DNA of 64,000 bases from Clostridium beijerinckii (lineage in GTDB: Bacteria; Bacillota; Clostridia; Clostridiales; Clostridiaceae). How positions within the stretch are numbered: the stretch's first letter is position 1; each line of letters starts with the position of its first letter. Location of the stretch: contig NZ_CP144906.1 in NCBI RefSeq assembly GCF_036699995.1, positions 2,867,001-2,931,000 on the forward strand, in the 5' to 3' direction. Under the pieces are notes generated by a model. It was not told where the DNA came from. It did no database searches and was given only the letters and a program-made list of their open reading frames with translations. Shown here piece by piece: positions 19,725-28,224 of this stretch. A program made the position numbers and the translations under genes.

Positions 19725-19780
19725 GAACATAAATTCTTAATTATTTTGTAATTATACTATACTTAATAGCTGTATGTAAA
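19725..19780 (-). promoter_or_regulatory. Promoter and LexA-box-like site of the ATPase-LexA fusion
   Basis: On the minus strand, TTTACA (19780-19775), an 18-base spacer and TATAAT (19756-19751) form a good sigma-A promoter. GAACATAAATTC (19725-19736) matches the operator GAAC-N4-GTTC at 7 of 8 fixed bases and would lie about 10-20 bases after the transcription start, where a repressor could block elongation. Confidence 0.5.
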
Positions 19781-19845
19781 GTTTAGAGAAATAACGTAAA
19801 TTTGTTTGTCAATTATCGAAAAATCTTTAATTAATCGATCAAACA

Positions 19846-19874
19846 TTGTATTAATCTTATAAAATAGTTATAAT
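19846..19874 (+). promoter_or_regulatory. Sigma-A promoter of the HAD phosphatase
   Basis: TTGTAT (19846-19851), a 17-base spacer and a perfect TATAAT (19869-19874) stand 61 bases ahead of the start codon. Confidence 0.65.
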
Positions 19875-19935
19875 AAACAAAGTAAAATAAGGCAATTTAA
19901 ATATGGATATACAAACGAAAAAGGAAGGTGACATA

Positions 19936-20724
19936 ATGGAATCCAATATTATATTTTTTGATATTGATGGAACATTATTTAATGAAAAGACTTATACAGT
20001 CCCTAACAGTGCTAAGGTAGCTCTAAAAAAAGCACAAGAAAATGGGCATCTAATCTTCATTAACACAGGGAGAACAATTATAGGAATTGATGATTGTGTC
20101 AAAGAACTAAATTTTGATGGTTATGTTTGTGGATGTGGAACTTACATAGAATTTAAAAATAAAGAAATACTACATAGAAATCTTGGAATAGATTTATCAA
20201 AAGAAATTGTAGCCAAGCTTCGCAAATATAATATCGATGCTATATTAGAAGGTAAGAATGATATTTATTACGATACCAATATACATTCTAAAGAAGTTCT
20301 TAGAATCAAAGAACGTCATATAAGGGAAGGATTTTATAAAGGTAAAACTTTTGATGATGCTGAAATTAACTTTGATAAATTTGTAATTTGGACTAATGAA
20401 AATAGTGATTTTGAAAGCTTTCATAATGAATTTAAAAGTTTATTTGAATTTATACATCGTGGTGAAGGCTTTTATGAATTAGTTCCTTTAGGATTCTCTA
20501 AAGCATCAGGTATAGAATACTTAATAAATTATTTAGATATTCACCACGAAAACACATATGCTATTGGTGATAGTACCAATGATTTATCTATGCTTAAATA
20601 TGTGAAAAATAGTATTGCTATGGGAAATAGTACTCCATTATTATTTGACTTAGTATCATTTGTCACAAAGGATATTGAGGATGATGGAATTAAATATGCT
20701 TTAAAACATTACAATATTATATAG
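19936..20724 (+). CDS. HAD-superfamily hydrolase, Cof/YcsE-type sugar or cofactor phosphatase
   Basis: A 262-residue Cof-type (HAD class IIB) phosphatase. Motif I is FFDIDGTLF with nucleophile Asp9 and Asp11, motif II is INTGRT, and motif III/IV is IGDSTNDLSMLKYVKNSIAMGN. The cap domain lies between them. Such enzymes hydrolyse sugar phosphates, FMN or other small phosphate esters; the substrate cannot be read. The ATG at 19936 is preferred because AAGGAAGGTG precedes it; an in-frame ATG at 19903 lacks a ribosome binding site. Confidence 0.87.
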   Translation: MESNIIFFDIDGTLFNEKTYTVPNSAKVALKKAQENGHLIFINTGRTIIGIDDCVKELNFDGYVCGCGTYIEFKNKEILHRNLGIDLSKEIVAKLRKYNIDAILEGKNDIYYDTNIHSKEVLRIKERHIREGFYKGKTFDDAEINFDKFVIWTNENSDFESFHNEFKSLFEFIHRGEGFYELVPLGFSKASGIEYLINYLDIHHENTYAIGDSTNDLSMLKYVKNSIAMGNSTPLLFDLVSFVTKDIEDDGIKYALKHYNII

Positions 20725-20742
20725 AAAATTATTTATTTTTAG

Positions 20743-20814
20743 TTCCTCCTAAAAGAAATGTATAAAATAGCCCGTCGCTAAATATACATAGTAGAAGAAA
20801 TCTTTTAGGAGGAA
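20743..20814 (+). promoter_or_regulatory. Inverted repeat pairing with the ribosome binding site of the next gene
   Basis: TTCCTCCTAAAAGA (20743-20756) is exactly complementary to TCTTTTAGGAGGAA (20801-20814), and the right arm contains the AGGAGG of the gene starting at 20819. The 44-base loop contains CATAGTAGA (20787-20795), one base from the sporulation -10 consensus CATA-N3-TA. Read-through RNA from the HAD gene would hide the ribosome binding site; RNA started inside the loop would not. The pairing is seen in the sequence; the regulation is inferred. Confidence 0.55.
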
Positions 20815-20818
20815 TTTT

Positions 20819-21832
20819 ATGTCCTTTATAAGAAAATTTGAGACTTTAATGAGAAAATCCAATAAGGATATTGCTATCATAAATTTGGATAAAGGTATTG
20901 AAGTGTATAACTATTCTCCTGAATTTAATTTAATATCATCAAAAAAAATATTAGAAGGAAGTTATACTTTTGCCGACCTTTGTTTCGATATAAATGAAGA
21001 CGATACTATATATGGTTTAGTAAGTATACAAAAGAGTAATCTTATGTATTTATATATAAATAATAAAATTATTCTAAAAAATGTGCTACTAAATTATAAT
21101 TCCAATGCCTTTACAATTAAGTTTCCTTATATAAAAAAAATAGATGGTAATATCCACCTTCTGTATTACTTGGTTAATAACTCAGGAGCTTATTTCACAT
21201 TGATTCATTATTGCAATATAAATGGAAAATGGATAAAAAATGAAATAGATACTTCTAATTATACAATATTAAGTAATTTTAATGTGATATTTAAAGATTC
21301 TATTCCTATAATATTTTATTTTAAAATAGTTAATAACTATGAAGAACTTTTTGTATCTATTTTTGATTCAAGTACAAATAGTTGGTCTAAACCTTGTCAA
21401 GTAACAAATTCTAATAAATCTAAAGTATATTTATCTGTTATTATGGATTCTAAGAATAATTGCCATATCGCATTTTCTGAGAATAATTCGCGTAGATATT
21501 ATTGCACCTACATAAAAGGATATATAAATGACAATCAATTTATTGCTTATAACTATCAAACTATAAGCAAGACTATTGCATGTACGTTTCCTAATCTAAT
21601 ACAATGCAAAAATATGCTTTATCTTCAATGGATAGAATACTCAAATTTATATACGAGCATTTCGTATGATATTGGGAAAACGTGGTTGAATCCTTTCACA
21701 GATAATTTAGCATATAACAATCCTTTTAAATGCTATAATTATAAATCAAATTATCATAATGATATAATAGATAACTCATCAGCTATCTTTGCCTATAATA
21801 ACTCTCTAGAGATACTAGGACTCAAGAAATAA
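20819..21832 (+). CDS. Hypothetical propeller-like protein, 337 residues
   Basis: No signal peptide or membrane segment. The protein is rich in Tyr, Asn, Ile and Ser, with recurring beta-strand units of about 45-50 residues of the type 'x-GNIHLLYYL ... NGKWIKNEI', 'SSTNSWSKP', 'KNMLYLQWIEY ... GKTWLNPF'. The W-S-x-P and G-K-T-W turns recall sialidase-type Asp-box (BNR) propellers, but catalytic residues are not recognisable. The start has AGGAGG 5 bases upstream, inside a long inverted repeat. It precedes the CBM96/coiled-coil gene and is probably part of the same surface or spore set. Function unknown. Confidence 0.6.
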   Translation: MSFIRKFETLMRKSNKDIAIINLDKGIEVYNYSPEFNLISSKKILEGSYTFADLCFDINEDDTIYGLVSIQKSNLMYLYINNKIILKNVLLNYNSNAFTIKFPYIKKIDGNIHLLYYLVNNSGAYFTLIHYCNINGKWIKNEIDTSNYTILSNFNVIFKDSIPIIFYFKIVNNYEELFVSIFDSSTNSWSKPCQVTNSNKSKVYLSVIMDSKNNCHIAFSENNSRRYYCTYIKGYINDNQFIAYNYQTISKTIACTFPNLIQCKNMLYLQWIEYSNLYTSISYDIGKTWLNPFTDNLAYNNPFKCYNYKSNYHNDIIDNSSAIFAYNNSLEILGLKK

Positions 21833-21858
21833 ATTTATATTGGTATATAAGCAAAAAG

Positions 21859-21887
21859 CACCTAATAATATAAAATTTCATAGTATA
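21859..21887 (+). promoter_or_regulatory. Sigma-K-like promoter upstream of the coiled-coil CBM96 protein
   Basis: CACC (21859-21862), a 16-base spacer and CATAGTATA (21879-21887) fit the Bacillus sigma-K consensus mACm-N16-CATA-N3-TA in every fixed position. The start codon is 35 bases further on. Confidence 0.5.
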
Positions 21888-21921
21888 ATATGAAACCTTT
21901 AAAATTTAAGGAGTAGTAAAA

Positions 21922-23448
21922 GTGGAAAATTCAATTAAAGCTATTTGTAATACTTCAACATACTTGGATAAATATCATTCGAATACAAACTTTTCAAATA
22001 ACGAGTCATTACTCGTTGGTTCCATAAACAATAGGTCATTAGGCAATAATCGCTATATTTCTTTATTAAATTTTCAACTATCTGAATTGTCCCCTGACTC
22101 TATAAAGAAAGCATATTTATATTTGTTTATTGAAGATATTAAACCAGATTATAAGAATTCCTTTGGCTTTGGTATTTTAGGTAATTATAGCAATGTAGAT
22201 ATAGCTGCTATCGATTGGTCAAGCCTGCCCAAAAAGGATTATACAAAGTTATTAAATCATATAATACATGGATATAATGTGGGATATTATTTAAAAATTA
22301 ATGTTACTTCATTGATTAGATCTCTAGCAACACATAATGAAAGCTATAATATATTTTTACTTCCTCAAAATCAGGATTCTAATTCAATTATTAAGTTATC
22401 TTCATTCGAGTCAAAATATCCTCCATATTTAGATATAATAACATATAATATAGATTCGACAAATAATATTGATTTATCGGAAGAACTTAATATTGAAACT
22501 TATATTGAAGAACCTGTTGAAGAGAATACTTACGATGATGAGGAGACTGAGACTAATAATTCTGAAGACATTTCTACCTCAAAGGAATCTTCAAATGTTG
22601 AAAGAGATAGTGTAAAGAATCAAGAAGAGGTTACGTTAATTAATCATCTGCTTAATAAAGTTATGGAGATATTAGTAAATCAAGATTTAAAATTGAACTC
22701 TTTGAATTCTTCCAATGAATCTTTAAGTGAAGAGATAAGCAGCTTATCAAATAAACTGGCAAATATTGATGATAAGATATCTTCATTAGATGAAAATTCT
22801 ACTAATTTAAAACAAAACGATATTGAAATATTAAATATAAATATGTCATCATTAAATGAGATCTTAGTAAATCAAGATTTGAAACTAAATTCTCTGAACT
22901 CTTACAGTGAATCTTTAGGCCAAGAAATAAACAGCCTATCAAACAAAGTCGCGAATATCGATGATAAAATATCTTTATTAGATGAAAATTCTACTAATTT
23001 AAGACAAAATGATATTGAAACATTAAATATAAATATATCATCATTAGATGAGGTCTTAGTAAATCAAGATTTGAAATTGAACTCTTTGAATTCTTACAAT
23101 GAGTCTTTAAGTGAAGAGATAAGCAGTTTATCGAGCAAATTAGCGAATATTGATGATGAGTTATCTTTATTAGATGAAAAATTTGTTAGTTTAAAACAAA
23201 ATGACATTGAAACGTTGAATATAAATATGTCATCATTAAGTAATGAGATATTAGAATTAAAAGCTCTATTACCTAATTTAAGTGTAAATCTTGAGAGTCT
23301 AAGAGAAGCAATTAATGACTTTACTAAGGCAGAGAAACTTGATTTTTCTAACTTGAACTCTGTCAGCTCTCAGTTATTAGAATTGTCGTCAAATTTGAAT
23401 TCACTAACAAAATTGATTGGTTCAATATCAGTTGAACCCATAAACTAG
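21922..23448 (+). CDS. CBM96/DNRLRE-domain protein with coiled-coil repeats
   Basis: A 508-residue protein. Residues 1-165 form a DNRLRE (CBM96) beta-sandwich like those at the N-termini of the two collagen proteins (STYLDKYHSNTNFSNNE ... RYISLLNFQLSEL ... KKAYLYLFIED). An acidic Glu/Thr/Ser linker (about 175-225) follows, then three near-identical 64-residue repeats (249-440) of Leu/Ile-heptad coiled coil, and a further coiled tail. There is no signal peptide or cysteine. The start is GTG with AAGGAG 10 bases upstream. The arrangement suggests a long fibrous stalk on a globular head, and a sigma-K-like promoter suggests spore-surface expression. Both roles are inferred. Confidence 0.75.
   Translation: MENSIKAICNTSTYLDKYHSNTNFSNNESLLVGSINNRSLGNNRYISLLNFQLSELSPDSIKKAYLYLFIEDIKPDYKNSFGFGILGNYSNVDIAAIDWSSLPKKDYTKLLNHIIHGYNVGYYLKINVTSLIRSLATHNESYNIFLLPQNQDSNSIIKLSSFESKYPPYLDIITYNIDSTNNIDLSEELNIETYIEEPVEENTYDDEETETNNSEDISTSKESSNVERDSVKNQEEVTLINHLLNKVMEILVNQDLKLNSLNSSNESLSEEISSLSNKLANIDDKISSLDENSTNLKQNDIEILNINMSSLNEILVNQDLKLNSLNSYSESLGQEINSLSNKVANIDDKISLLDENSTNLRQNDIETLNINISSLDEVLVNQDLKLNSLNSYNESLSEEISSLSSKLANIDDELSLLDEKFVSLKQNDIETLNINMSSLSNEILELKALLPNLSVNLESLREAINDFTKAEKLDFSNLNSVSSQLLELSSNLNSLTKLIGSISVEPIN
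22666..23241 (+). repeat. Three tandem 192-bp coding repeats
   Basis: Units at 22666-22857, 22858-23049 and 23050-23241 each begin E(I/V)LVNQDLKLNSLNS and contain LANIDD or VANIDD and QNDIE(I/T)LNIN. The length is a whole number of codons (64), so unit gain or loss would keep the frame. Codon differences between units show the duplications are not brand new. Confidence 0.85.
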
Positions 23449-23486
23449 ACTACGATAAAAAACGATTCAACATGTCTTTTATAAAT

Positions 23487-23532
23487 AAAGTTCTTGTTCA
23501 GGTAATAATGTAATTATTTGAGCAAGAACTTT
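23487..23532. terminator. Bidirectional terminator between convergent genes
   Basis: AAAGTTCTTG (23487-23496) pairs with CAAGAACTTT (23523-23532) around a 26-base AT-rich loop. It lies between the plus-strand coiled-coil gene and the minus-strand gene ending at 23560. Confidence 0.65.
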
Positions 23533-23559
23533 AATAATATACTCTATTATTACTTGAAT

Positions 23560-24201
23560 TTAGCATATATCTTTATTAAATACTACTTTCATTTTACCTA
23601 TAATCAAAATCCCAACACGCATCAATACATATTCTTCACAATTTACATCATAAAAACTTATATATTTTTTTTCTTTGCAATACTTGTAATTAATATTTTT
23701 TATACATGCTTTATCATATAAAGTAACTTTTGGATCAGGGCTATCTTTACATATGTCTCTGTTACCACAATTTATTAAAATTCTAGTTGTAGCAATGGAG
23801 TATACCCTAATAAAGTCTTTACTAAATGATTGATTATTCGGCATTGGGTATTTGTCTATATAGCATTTCATCTTATATAAATGATTATATCTATTATAGA
23901 TTTTTATGCAGAATGAAACTTTATATTTTATTATCACTTCAATATATCTGTTATCACATCTATTTATAGTTCTTATTCTCTCAATTTTAGAACTTTTAAT
24001 GCTAACCGAGTTTTTCTTCAAAACTATTTTTCTTACATCAGAAGGAGCGTAAATTTTGCTATTTGGAACGATGATTCTTCCGTCAGGTGTACCACCAATG
24101 AAGCGAAATTCATATGGCTCATCAGAGTATATGCTGCAATTCTTATCATAGCAGCATATATTCTTAAAACTATTATTTTTACGGCCTTTTTTATATTTCA
24201 A
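23560..24201 (-). CDS. Hypothetical Cys-containing protein, about 213 residues
   Basis: A basic, Tyr- and Cys-rich protein (about 11 cysteines, among them NICCYDKNCSIY and VNCEEY) without signal peptide or membrane segment; the last 110 residues look beta-rich. It contains GGTPDGRIIVPNSKIYAPSDVRK, which resembles no motif I know. I prefer the TTG start at 24201, with GGGGTGAT just upstream overlapping the stop of the preceding gene; a GTG at 24222 lacks a ribosome binding site. It is the last gene of the CDP-deoxysugar operon. High Cys and Tyr content would suit a cross-linked spore coat protein, but this is a guess. Confidence 0.55.
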   Translation of the reverse strand: MKYKKGRKNNSFKNICCYDKNCSIYSDEPYEFRFIGGTPDGRIIVPNSKIYAPSDVRKIVLKKNSVSIKSSKIERIRTINRCDNRYIEVIIKYKVSFCIKIYNRYNHLYKMKCYIDKYPMPNNQSFSKDFIRVYSIATTRILINCGNRDICKDSPDPKVTLYDKACIKNINYKYCKEKKYISFYDVNCEEYVLMRVGILIIGKMKVVFNKDIC

Positions 24202-24205
24202 CAGA

Positions 24206-24991
24206 TCACCCCATAAATTCACTTATTATTGGATTAATAATATCTTTATTTATTGGATCGCTTAAATAATATGTCCATTCATTTGTAAACCACTCCTCAG
24301 AAGAAGTTAGAGTATTTTTTGAGTGGACGTGCCATGCATAATTCAAGCCATCCAAATATTCTTTATTAGGCATACTCCAAGCGGTTCCCATTTGAATATC
24401 TAGCTTGTCTGTAATTACACTTGGTACAGTTCCATTTATATAATCTTCAGTTTTATAAATTAGGGTATAACATGATGTCACTTTTGCACTACATATAAAT
24501 AACTTATCATTAAACGAATCATATAGATACCCCCATTGATTCAATAGTGCAGTTGTTTCAGGTTTAGGAATATAATCATATAACTTCTGAACATATGATT
24601 TGTGATACATATCATCTGAATCAATTCTTACAAAATATACATATTCACTTCCTATGATTTTTTCTTTTATAAATATGTCTGCCATATTCTTGCTGATAAA
24701 AACAATATTTTGGGGCATTGGCCCATATTTACTTATTTCGGAAAATATAAGTTCTTCACTTTCTTTACTATATAAAACACAAGCTGTGAAGTCTTGATTT
24801 GTTTGATTTATAAGGCTTCTATAGGTGTAATTCATAAATATATTAATTCTATTTTTTATCCAAATCTCGTCTTCTCTTTCTTTATCTACAGTGTCAAAAT
24901 ATCCGCGTATATCATTTTTTTCTTCATACTCAACTTCTTCATAGCTCGCAATATTTAATGGTATTAGAATTACAATACTCTTATTCTTCAT
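24206..24991 (-). CDS. Rhamnosyltransferase-like glycosyltransferase (paralogue 1)
   Basis: A 261-residue putative glycosyltransferase of the rhamnosyl-transferase-like family (Pfam Rhamno_transf). The metal/nucleotide-binding aspartates are in YVYFVRIDSDDMYHK (about residue 120-134), followed by KLYDYIPKPETTALLNQWGYLYD. A near copy of the same layout occurs at 28457-29197. The acceptor and sugar are unknown; clustering with CDP- and dTDP-deoxysugar genes suggests a deoxyhexose donor. It lies 6 bases downstream of the FAD-protein gene. Confidence 0.72.
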   Translation of the reverse strand: MKNKSIVILIPLNIASYEEVEYEEKNDIRGYFDTVDKEREDEIWIKNRINIFMNYTYRSLINQTNQDFTACVLYSKESEELIFSEISKYGPMPQNIVFISKNMADIFIKEKIIGSEYVYFVRIDSDDMYHKSYVQKLYDYIPKPETTALLNQWGYLYDSFNDKLFICSAKVTSCYTLIYKTEDYINGTVPSVITDKLDIQMGTAWSMPNKEYLDGLNYAWHVHSKNTLTSSEEWFTNEWTYYLSDPINKDIINPIISEFMG

Positions 24992-24997
24992 TAAAGT

Positions 24998-26296
24998 TCA
25001 TCTCCTATTTTCGTTTCCTACCTTACATTTGATTTTGTTTATTGCATTTTTTCCACTTAATAAACTCTGATCACTCCACAAATAATCCCATTGACCAAAT
25101 CTACCAGCACAATAAATTTGATTTTTCTCATAAAAATCTATTATATAATCCCTATTTTTTATTGTATCTCTATAAAAGATCACATTTGTATGATCTAAAC
25201 TTCTAATATCGGAAAGTATTACGCTATTTCTTGAAGCAATTTTAGCTTTCTCAATGAAATCATAGATATTGTTAATTATTTTTTCATTTGAACATTTCAA
25301 AGGTTTGGCTTTGCAACTGTATATTTCAAATTGAATTGTACTATATCCGGGCTTAATATTATTTATCGATTTTTTGCCTGGCAGATATGCTCTTGCTGGA
25401 AGTATATCTTCATCATAAATATAAAACCAAATATCATCAAAATTTAATTCTCCTTCAATAACTAATGAAACTAAAATTGCCGAAGTTGATCGTAAATTTT
25501 GAGCTCTACTTTTTAGTTCTTCACTAATGTCTTTCGTAATAGAAGTTAGTTCAGTAAGAGGTATAGTGCTAACTAAAAATTCATAGTTAACTTTATCTCC
25601 ATTACTAAATTCAACTGTTTTATTTTTCAAATCTAAAGAAATAGCCTCTGCATTAAATACAATATTACAGTTATTAACAATTGGTTTTAAAAACTCTTTA
25701 TACCCTCCGCTAATGGGATATCTCATTTCCTTTGCATAATACGTATTTGGTGTATCTTCAGTAAGTGCACCATAAATAACCTCTTCAAGACTTGGAGTAT
25801 ATACCCTGTTTTTAATCCATGATATATCCATGTTTTCAGCATTCTCACACCAATACTTTTTAGTATATTTTAAGAAAAAATTCTCTGTTATATATTCTCC
25901 ATATTTGCTATATAGCCAGTTTTTATAATTTATATTTTCAGTATTCACCTTATTTTTATCACAAAAACTAACTATTGCTTTAACCTTTTCTTCAATAGGA
26001 AGGCTAAAGAGATTATTTTGTATCGGATGTTTAAACCACCTATAATTACTAATATTTTTAGGGTGTGGTTCAAAAGATCTATGCGGAACTTTATCAAAAA
26101 TATGTCTAACTTCGCTATCTTGAGTAAAAGATAAATGAATACCCTTATCAAAAATAAAATCATCAAGCTGGAAGTTACCGCATATGCCTCCATAGGAATT
26201 ATCTTTTTCATAAATAATAGTTTGATCACTTTCATCATAGTAACTTGCTGCAATTCCTGTTATACCAGCTCCTAATATTACTATACTTTTATCCAT
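24998..26296 (-). CDS. FAD/NAD(P)-binding amine oxidase-like protein, UDP-galactopyranose mutase-like
   Basis: A 432-residue flavoprotein. The dinucleotide-binding GAGITG lies at 9-14, followed by a ribose-binding Glu (IIYEKDNSYGGICGNF) and a C-terminal FAD motif (IYCAGRFGQWDYLW). The N-terminal half resembles UDP-galactopyranose mutase and protoporphyrinogen-oxidase-like proteins (DFIFDKGIHLSF, PISGGYKEFLKPI). In a sugar-nucleotide operon it may be a ring-contracting mutase or an oxidoreductase; I cannot choose. It lies 1 base from rfbH. Confidence 0.65.
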   Translation of the reverse strand: MDKSIVILGAGITGIAASYYDESDQTIIYEKDNSYGGICGNFQLDDFIFDKGIHLSFTQDSEVRHIFDKVPHRSFEPHPKNISNYRWFKHPIQNNLFSLPIEEKVKAIVSFCDKNKVNTENINYKNWLYSKYGEYITENFFLKYTKKYWCENAENMDISWIKNRVYTPSLEEVIYGALTEDTPNTYYAKEMRYPISGGYKEFLKPIVNNCNIVFNAEAISLDLKNKTVEFSNGDKVNYEFLVSTIPLTELTSITKDISEELKSRAQNLRSTSAILVSLVIEGELNFDDIWFYIYDEDILPARAYLPGKKSINNIKPGYSTIQFEIYSCKAKPLKCSNEKIINNIYDFIEKAKIASRNSVILSDIRSLDHTNVIFYRDTIKNRDYIIDFYEKNQIYCAGRFGQWDYLWSDQSLLSGKNAINKIKCKVGNENRR

Positions 26297-26297
26297 T

Positions 26298-27650
26298 TTA
26301 AATCTTTAATCCTGTGGTTATATTCTTAAAGAAGTCTTCTATAGTACTAATCATATAGTCCATCATTTCAGTGGTAATTCCAGGATAAACACCAATAAAA
26401 AATGTTGATGAAAGGACTTGAGTTGAATTGCTTAATTCTCCTATGATTTTATGATTAATGTTTTTATATGCTGGTTGATTTAATATATTTCCTGCAAAAA
26501 GCATTCTTGTTTCAATACATCTTGATTCTAGAAACCGAACAAAATCTCGTCTTGTAAAGCCAACATTATCTCGCACTGTTATTGGAAATGAAAACCAAGC
26601 TGGATCAGCTTTTTTGTATGATTTAGGAAGAATAACTTTATCTTCATATTTTTTTAAGCAATTATATAGTTTCTTGAAATTTTCTTTTCGCTTTTGAATA
26701 AAAACTGGTAATTTTTCTAACTGTTTTATTCCCATTGCACATTGAATATCTAGTGGCTTTAAATTATATCCAATATTAGTATAAATATATTTATGATCAT
26801 AACCTTCAGGCATGTTTCCAAATTTGAAATCAAATCTATGATTGCAGGCCCCATTCGGATTTTTTTCATCTTGTTGACAATAACATGCCCTTCCCCAGTC
26901 TCTAATTGAAAGGGCTATTCTACTAAGCTCTGGATTATTTGTGCATATTGCTCCACCTTCACCCATAGTAATATGGTGAGCAGCATAGAAGCTATAAGTT
27001 GAAAAATCTCCAAAAGTGCCACAAAATCTACCATCATAGGTTGATCCTAATGCATCACAAGTATCTTCTATAATATATAATTTATTCTTTTCTGCAATTT
27101 CCATTATTGCATCCATATCAGCAGGATTTCCTAATGTATGAGCGAATATAATTGCTCTTGTTTTATCAGTTATTGCTTGCTCAATTAATTTTGGATCTAT
27201 ATTATACGTTCCCTGTTCCACATCAACAAAGATAGGTTTAAGATTGTTTTGTATTATGGGATTTAATGTTGTTGGAAATGTAACTGCAGTAGTAATTACT
27301 TCGTCCCCGTCATTTAAGGGATTAATGAGTTGTCTAGAACACAAACTTGATACAGCAATTAAATTTGCAGACGAACCAGAATTAGTTACTAAGCAATTTT
27401 TTATTCCTAGAAAGTTTTTAAATGCATCGGTGAATTCTATACTCTTTCTACCTAATGTCAGCCAAAAATCAAGAGCAGAATCTACAACTGCTATCATTTC
27501 ATTTTCATCAAATACTCTTCCTGAATAATGAATTTTAGTTTTTCCTTCAATAAATTTTTCGGATTCTTTTCTTACCTTATATATATCTTTAACTTTATCT
27601 AGAATTTCTTTACGTATTGAATTTTCATCCTGTATAAAAATTTCGCTCAT
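26298..27650 (-). CDS. rfbH: CDP-6-deoxy-L-threo-D-glycero-4-hexulose-3-dehydrase (E1, RfbH/AscC)
   Basis: This PMP- and [2Fe-2S]-dependent dehydrase removes the C3 hydroxyl from CDP-4-keto-6-deoxyglucose, the committed step to 3,6-dideoxyhexoses. In the aminotransferase fold the usual PLP lysine is replaced by histidine: YAAHHITMGEGG has His225-His226 where relatives have Lys. The Cys-rich segment RDWGRACYC...NGACNHRF (C257, C259, C270) marks the iron-sulfur cluster region. Length (450) is typical. The companion reductase E3 (RfbI/AscD) is not in this window. It sits between the cupin epimerase and the flavoprotein in a tight operon. Confidence 0.92.
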   Translation of the reverse strand: MSEIFIQDENSIRKEILDKVKDIYKVRKESEKFIEGKTKIHYSGRVFDENEMIAVVDSALDFWLTLGRKSIEFTDAFKNFLGIKNCLVTNSGSSANLIAVSSLCSRQLINPLNDGDEVITTAVTFPTTLNPIIQNNLKPIFVDVEQGTYNIDPKLIEQAITDKTRAIIFAHTLGNPADMDAIMEIAEKNKLYIIEDTCDALGSTYDGRFCGTFGDFSTYSFYAAHHITMGEGGAICTNNPELSRIALSIRDWGRACYCQQDEKNPNGACNHRFDFKFGNMPEGYDHKYIYTNIGYNLKPLDIQCAMGIKQLEKLPVFIQKRKENFKKLYNCLKKYEDKVILPKSYKKADPAWFSFPITVRDNVGFTRRDFVRFLESRCIETRMLFAGNILNQPAYKNINHKIIGELSNSTQVLSSTFFIGVYPGITTEMMDYMISTIEDFFKNITTGLKI

Positions 27651-27654
27651 TATT

Positions 27655-28104
27655 TTATCTATCCCTCACATTCCAATCATATTTAATGAAAGATTTCCAT
27701 GGATCCATTCTTAACATCTCATCATCCTTGTGATTTACTGTTATTAGATCTGCTACTATAGCATACTCATTGCCAACAGTTTTAAATCCATTCCATACTC
27801 CTGCTGGAATCTGAACTAAGCAATAATTTTCTGTTCCCATATATATTTCCATAAGTTCATTGGTAGTACTTGAATTTTCTCTAGAATCGTACAGTACAAG
27901 TTTTATCATTCCTTTGATTACTGCATAGTTAAGAACCGCTTTTTTATGCAGATGCCAGCCTTTAACAACGTTTGGATATATTGTAGAAAAATATATTTCA
28001 CCAAACCCTTTAAATTCATCATCAGTACTCTCTTGCATTTTTAAAATAGTTCCTCTATCGTCAGGTATCTTATTTAATTTTTTTATAACTACTCCATCTA
28101 TCAA
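27655..28104 (-). CDS. RmlC-like cupin epimerase, candidate CDP-hexulose 5-epimerase (AscE-like)
   Basis: A 149-residue cupin of the dTDP-4-dehydrorhamnose 3,5-epimerase superfamily: DRGTILKMQ, GWHLHKKAVLNYAVIKGMIKLVLYD and QIPAGVWNGFK. A true RfbC lies in the rhamnose operon, so this second, shorter copy next to rfbH is a candidate for the 5-epimerase that makes CDP-ascarylose. Translation starts at TTG 28104 with AGGAG 9 bases upstream. A sporulation-type -10 lies at 28133-28143. Confidence 0.72.
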   Translation of the reverse strand: MIDGVVIKKLNKIPDDRGTILKMQESTDDEFKGFGEIYFSTIYPNVVKGWHLHKKAVLNYAVIKGMIKLVLYDSRENSSTTNELMEIYMGTENYCLVQIPAGVWNGFKTVGNEYAIVADLITVNHKDDEMLRMDPWKSFIKYDWNVRDR

Positions 28105-28132
28105 ATTGTGACGCTCCTAAAACAAACTTTAT

Positions 28133-28143
28133 TATAATATATG
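28133..28143 (-). promoter_or_regulatory. Sporulation-type -10 element upstream of the cupin-rfbH operon
   Basis: On the minus strand CATATATTATA matches CATA-N3-TA and is identical to the elements before both collagen genes. The GTGTCAAA box seen before those genes is absent here, so the promoter assignment is weaker. Confidence 0.4.
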
Positions 28144-28224
28144 TAATATATGCCTTATATGTTAAACTATATACAACTTTCTACATATAATGCTATAAAA
28201 CGATTTGATTAGGAGATGCATCAA

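Noticed and set aside
23518..23721. Plus-strand 67-codon frame after the coiled-coil gene
   Set aside because: Starts inside a terminator hairpin loop, is dominated by Phe/Ile/Tyr and overlaps the minus-strand Cys-containing gene.
26298..27650. Calling this gene an ordinary aminotransferase
   Set aside because: The PLP lysine is replaced by histidine and there is an iron-sulfur cysteine region, which mark the RfbH dehydrase.
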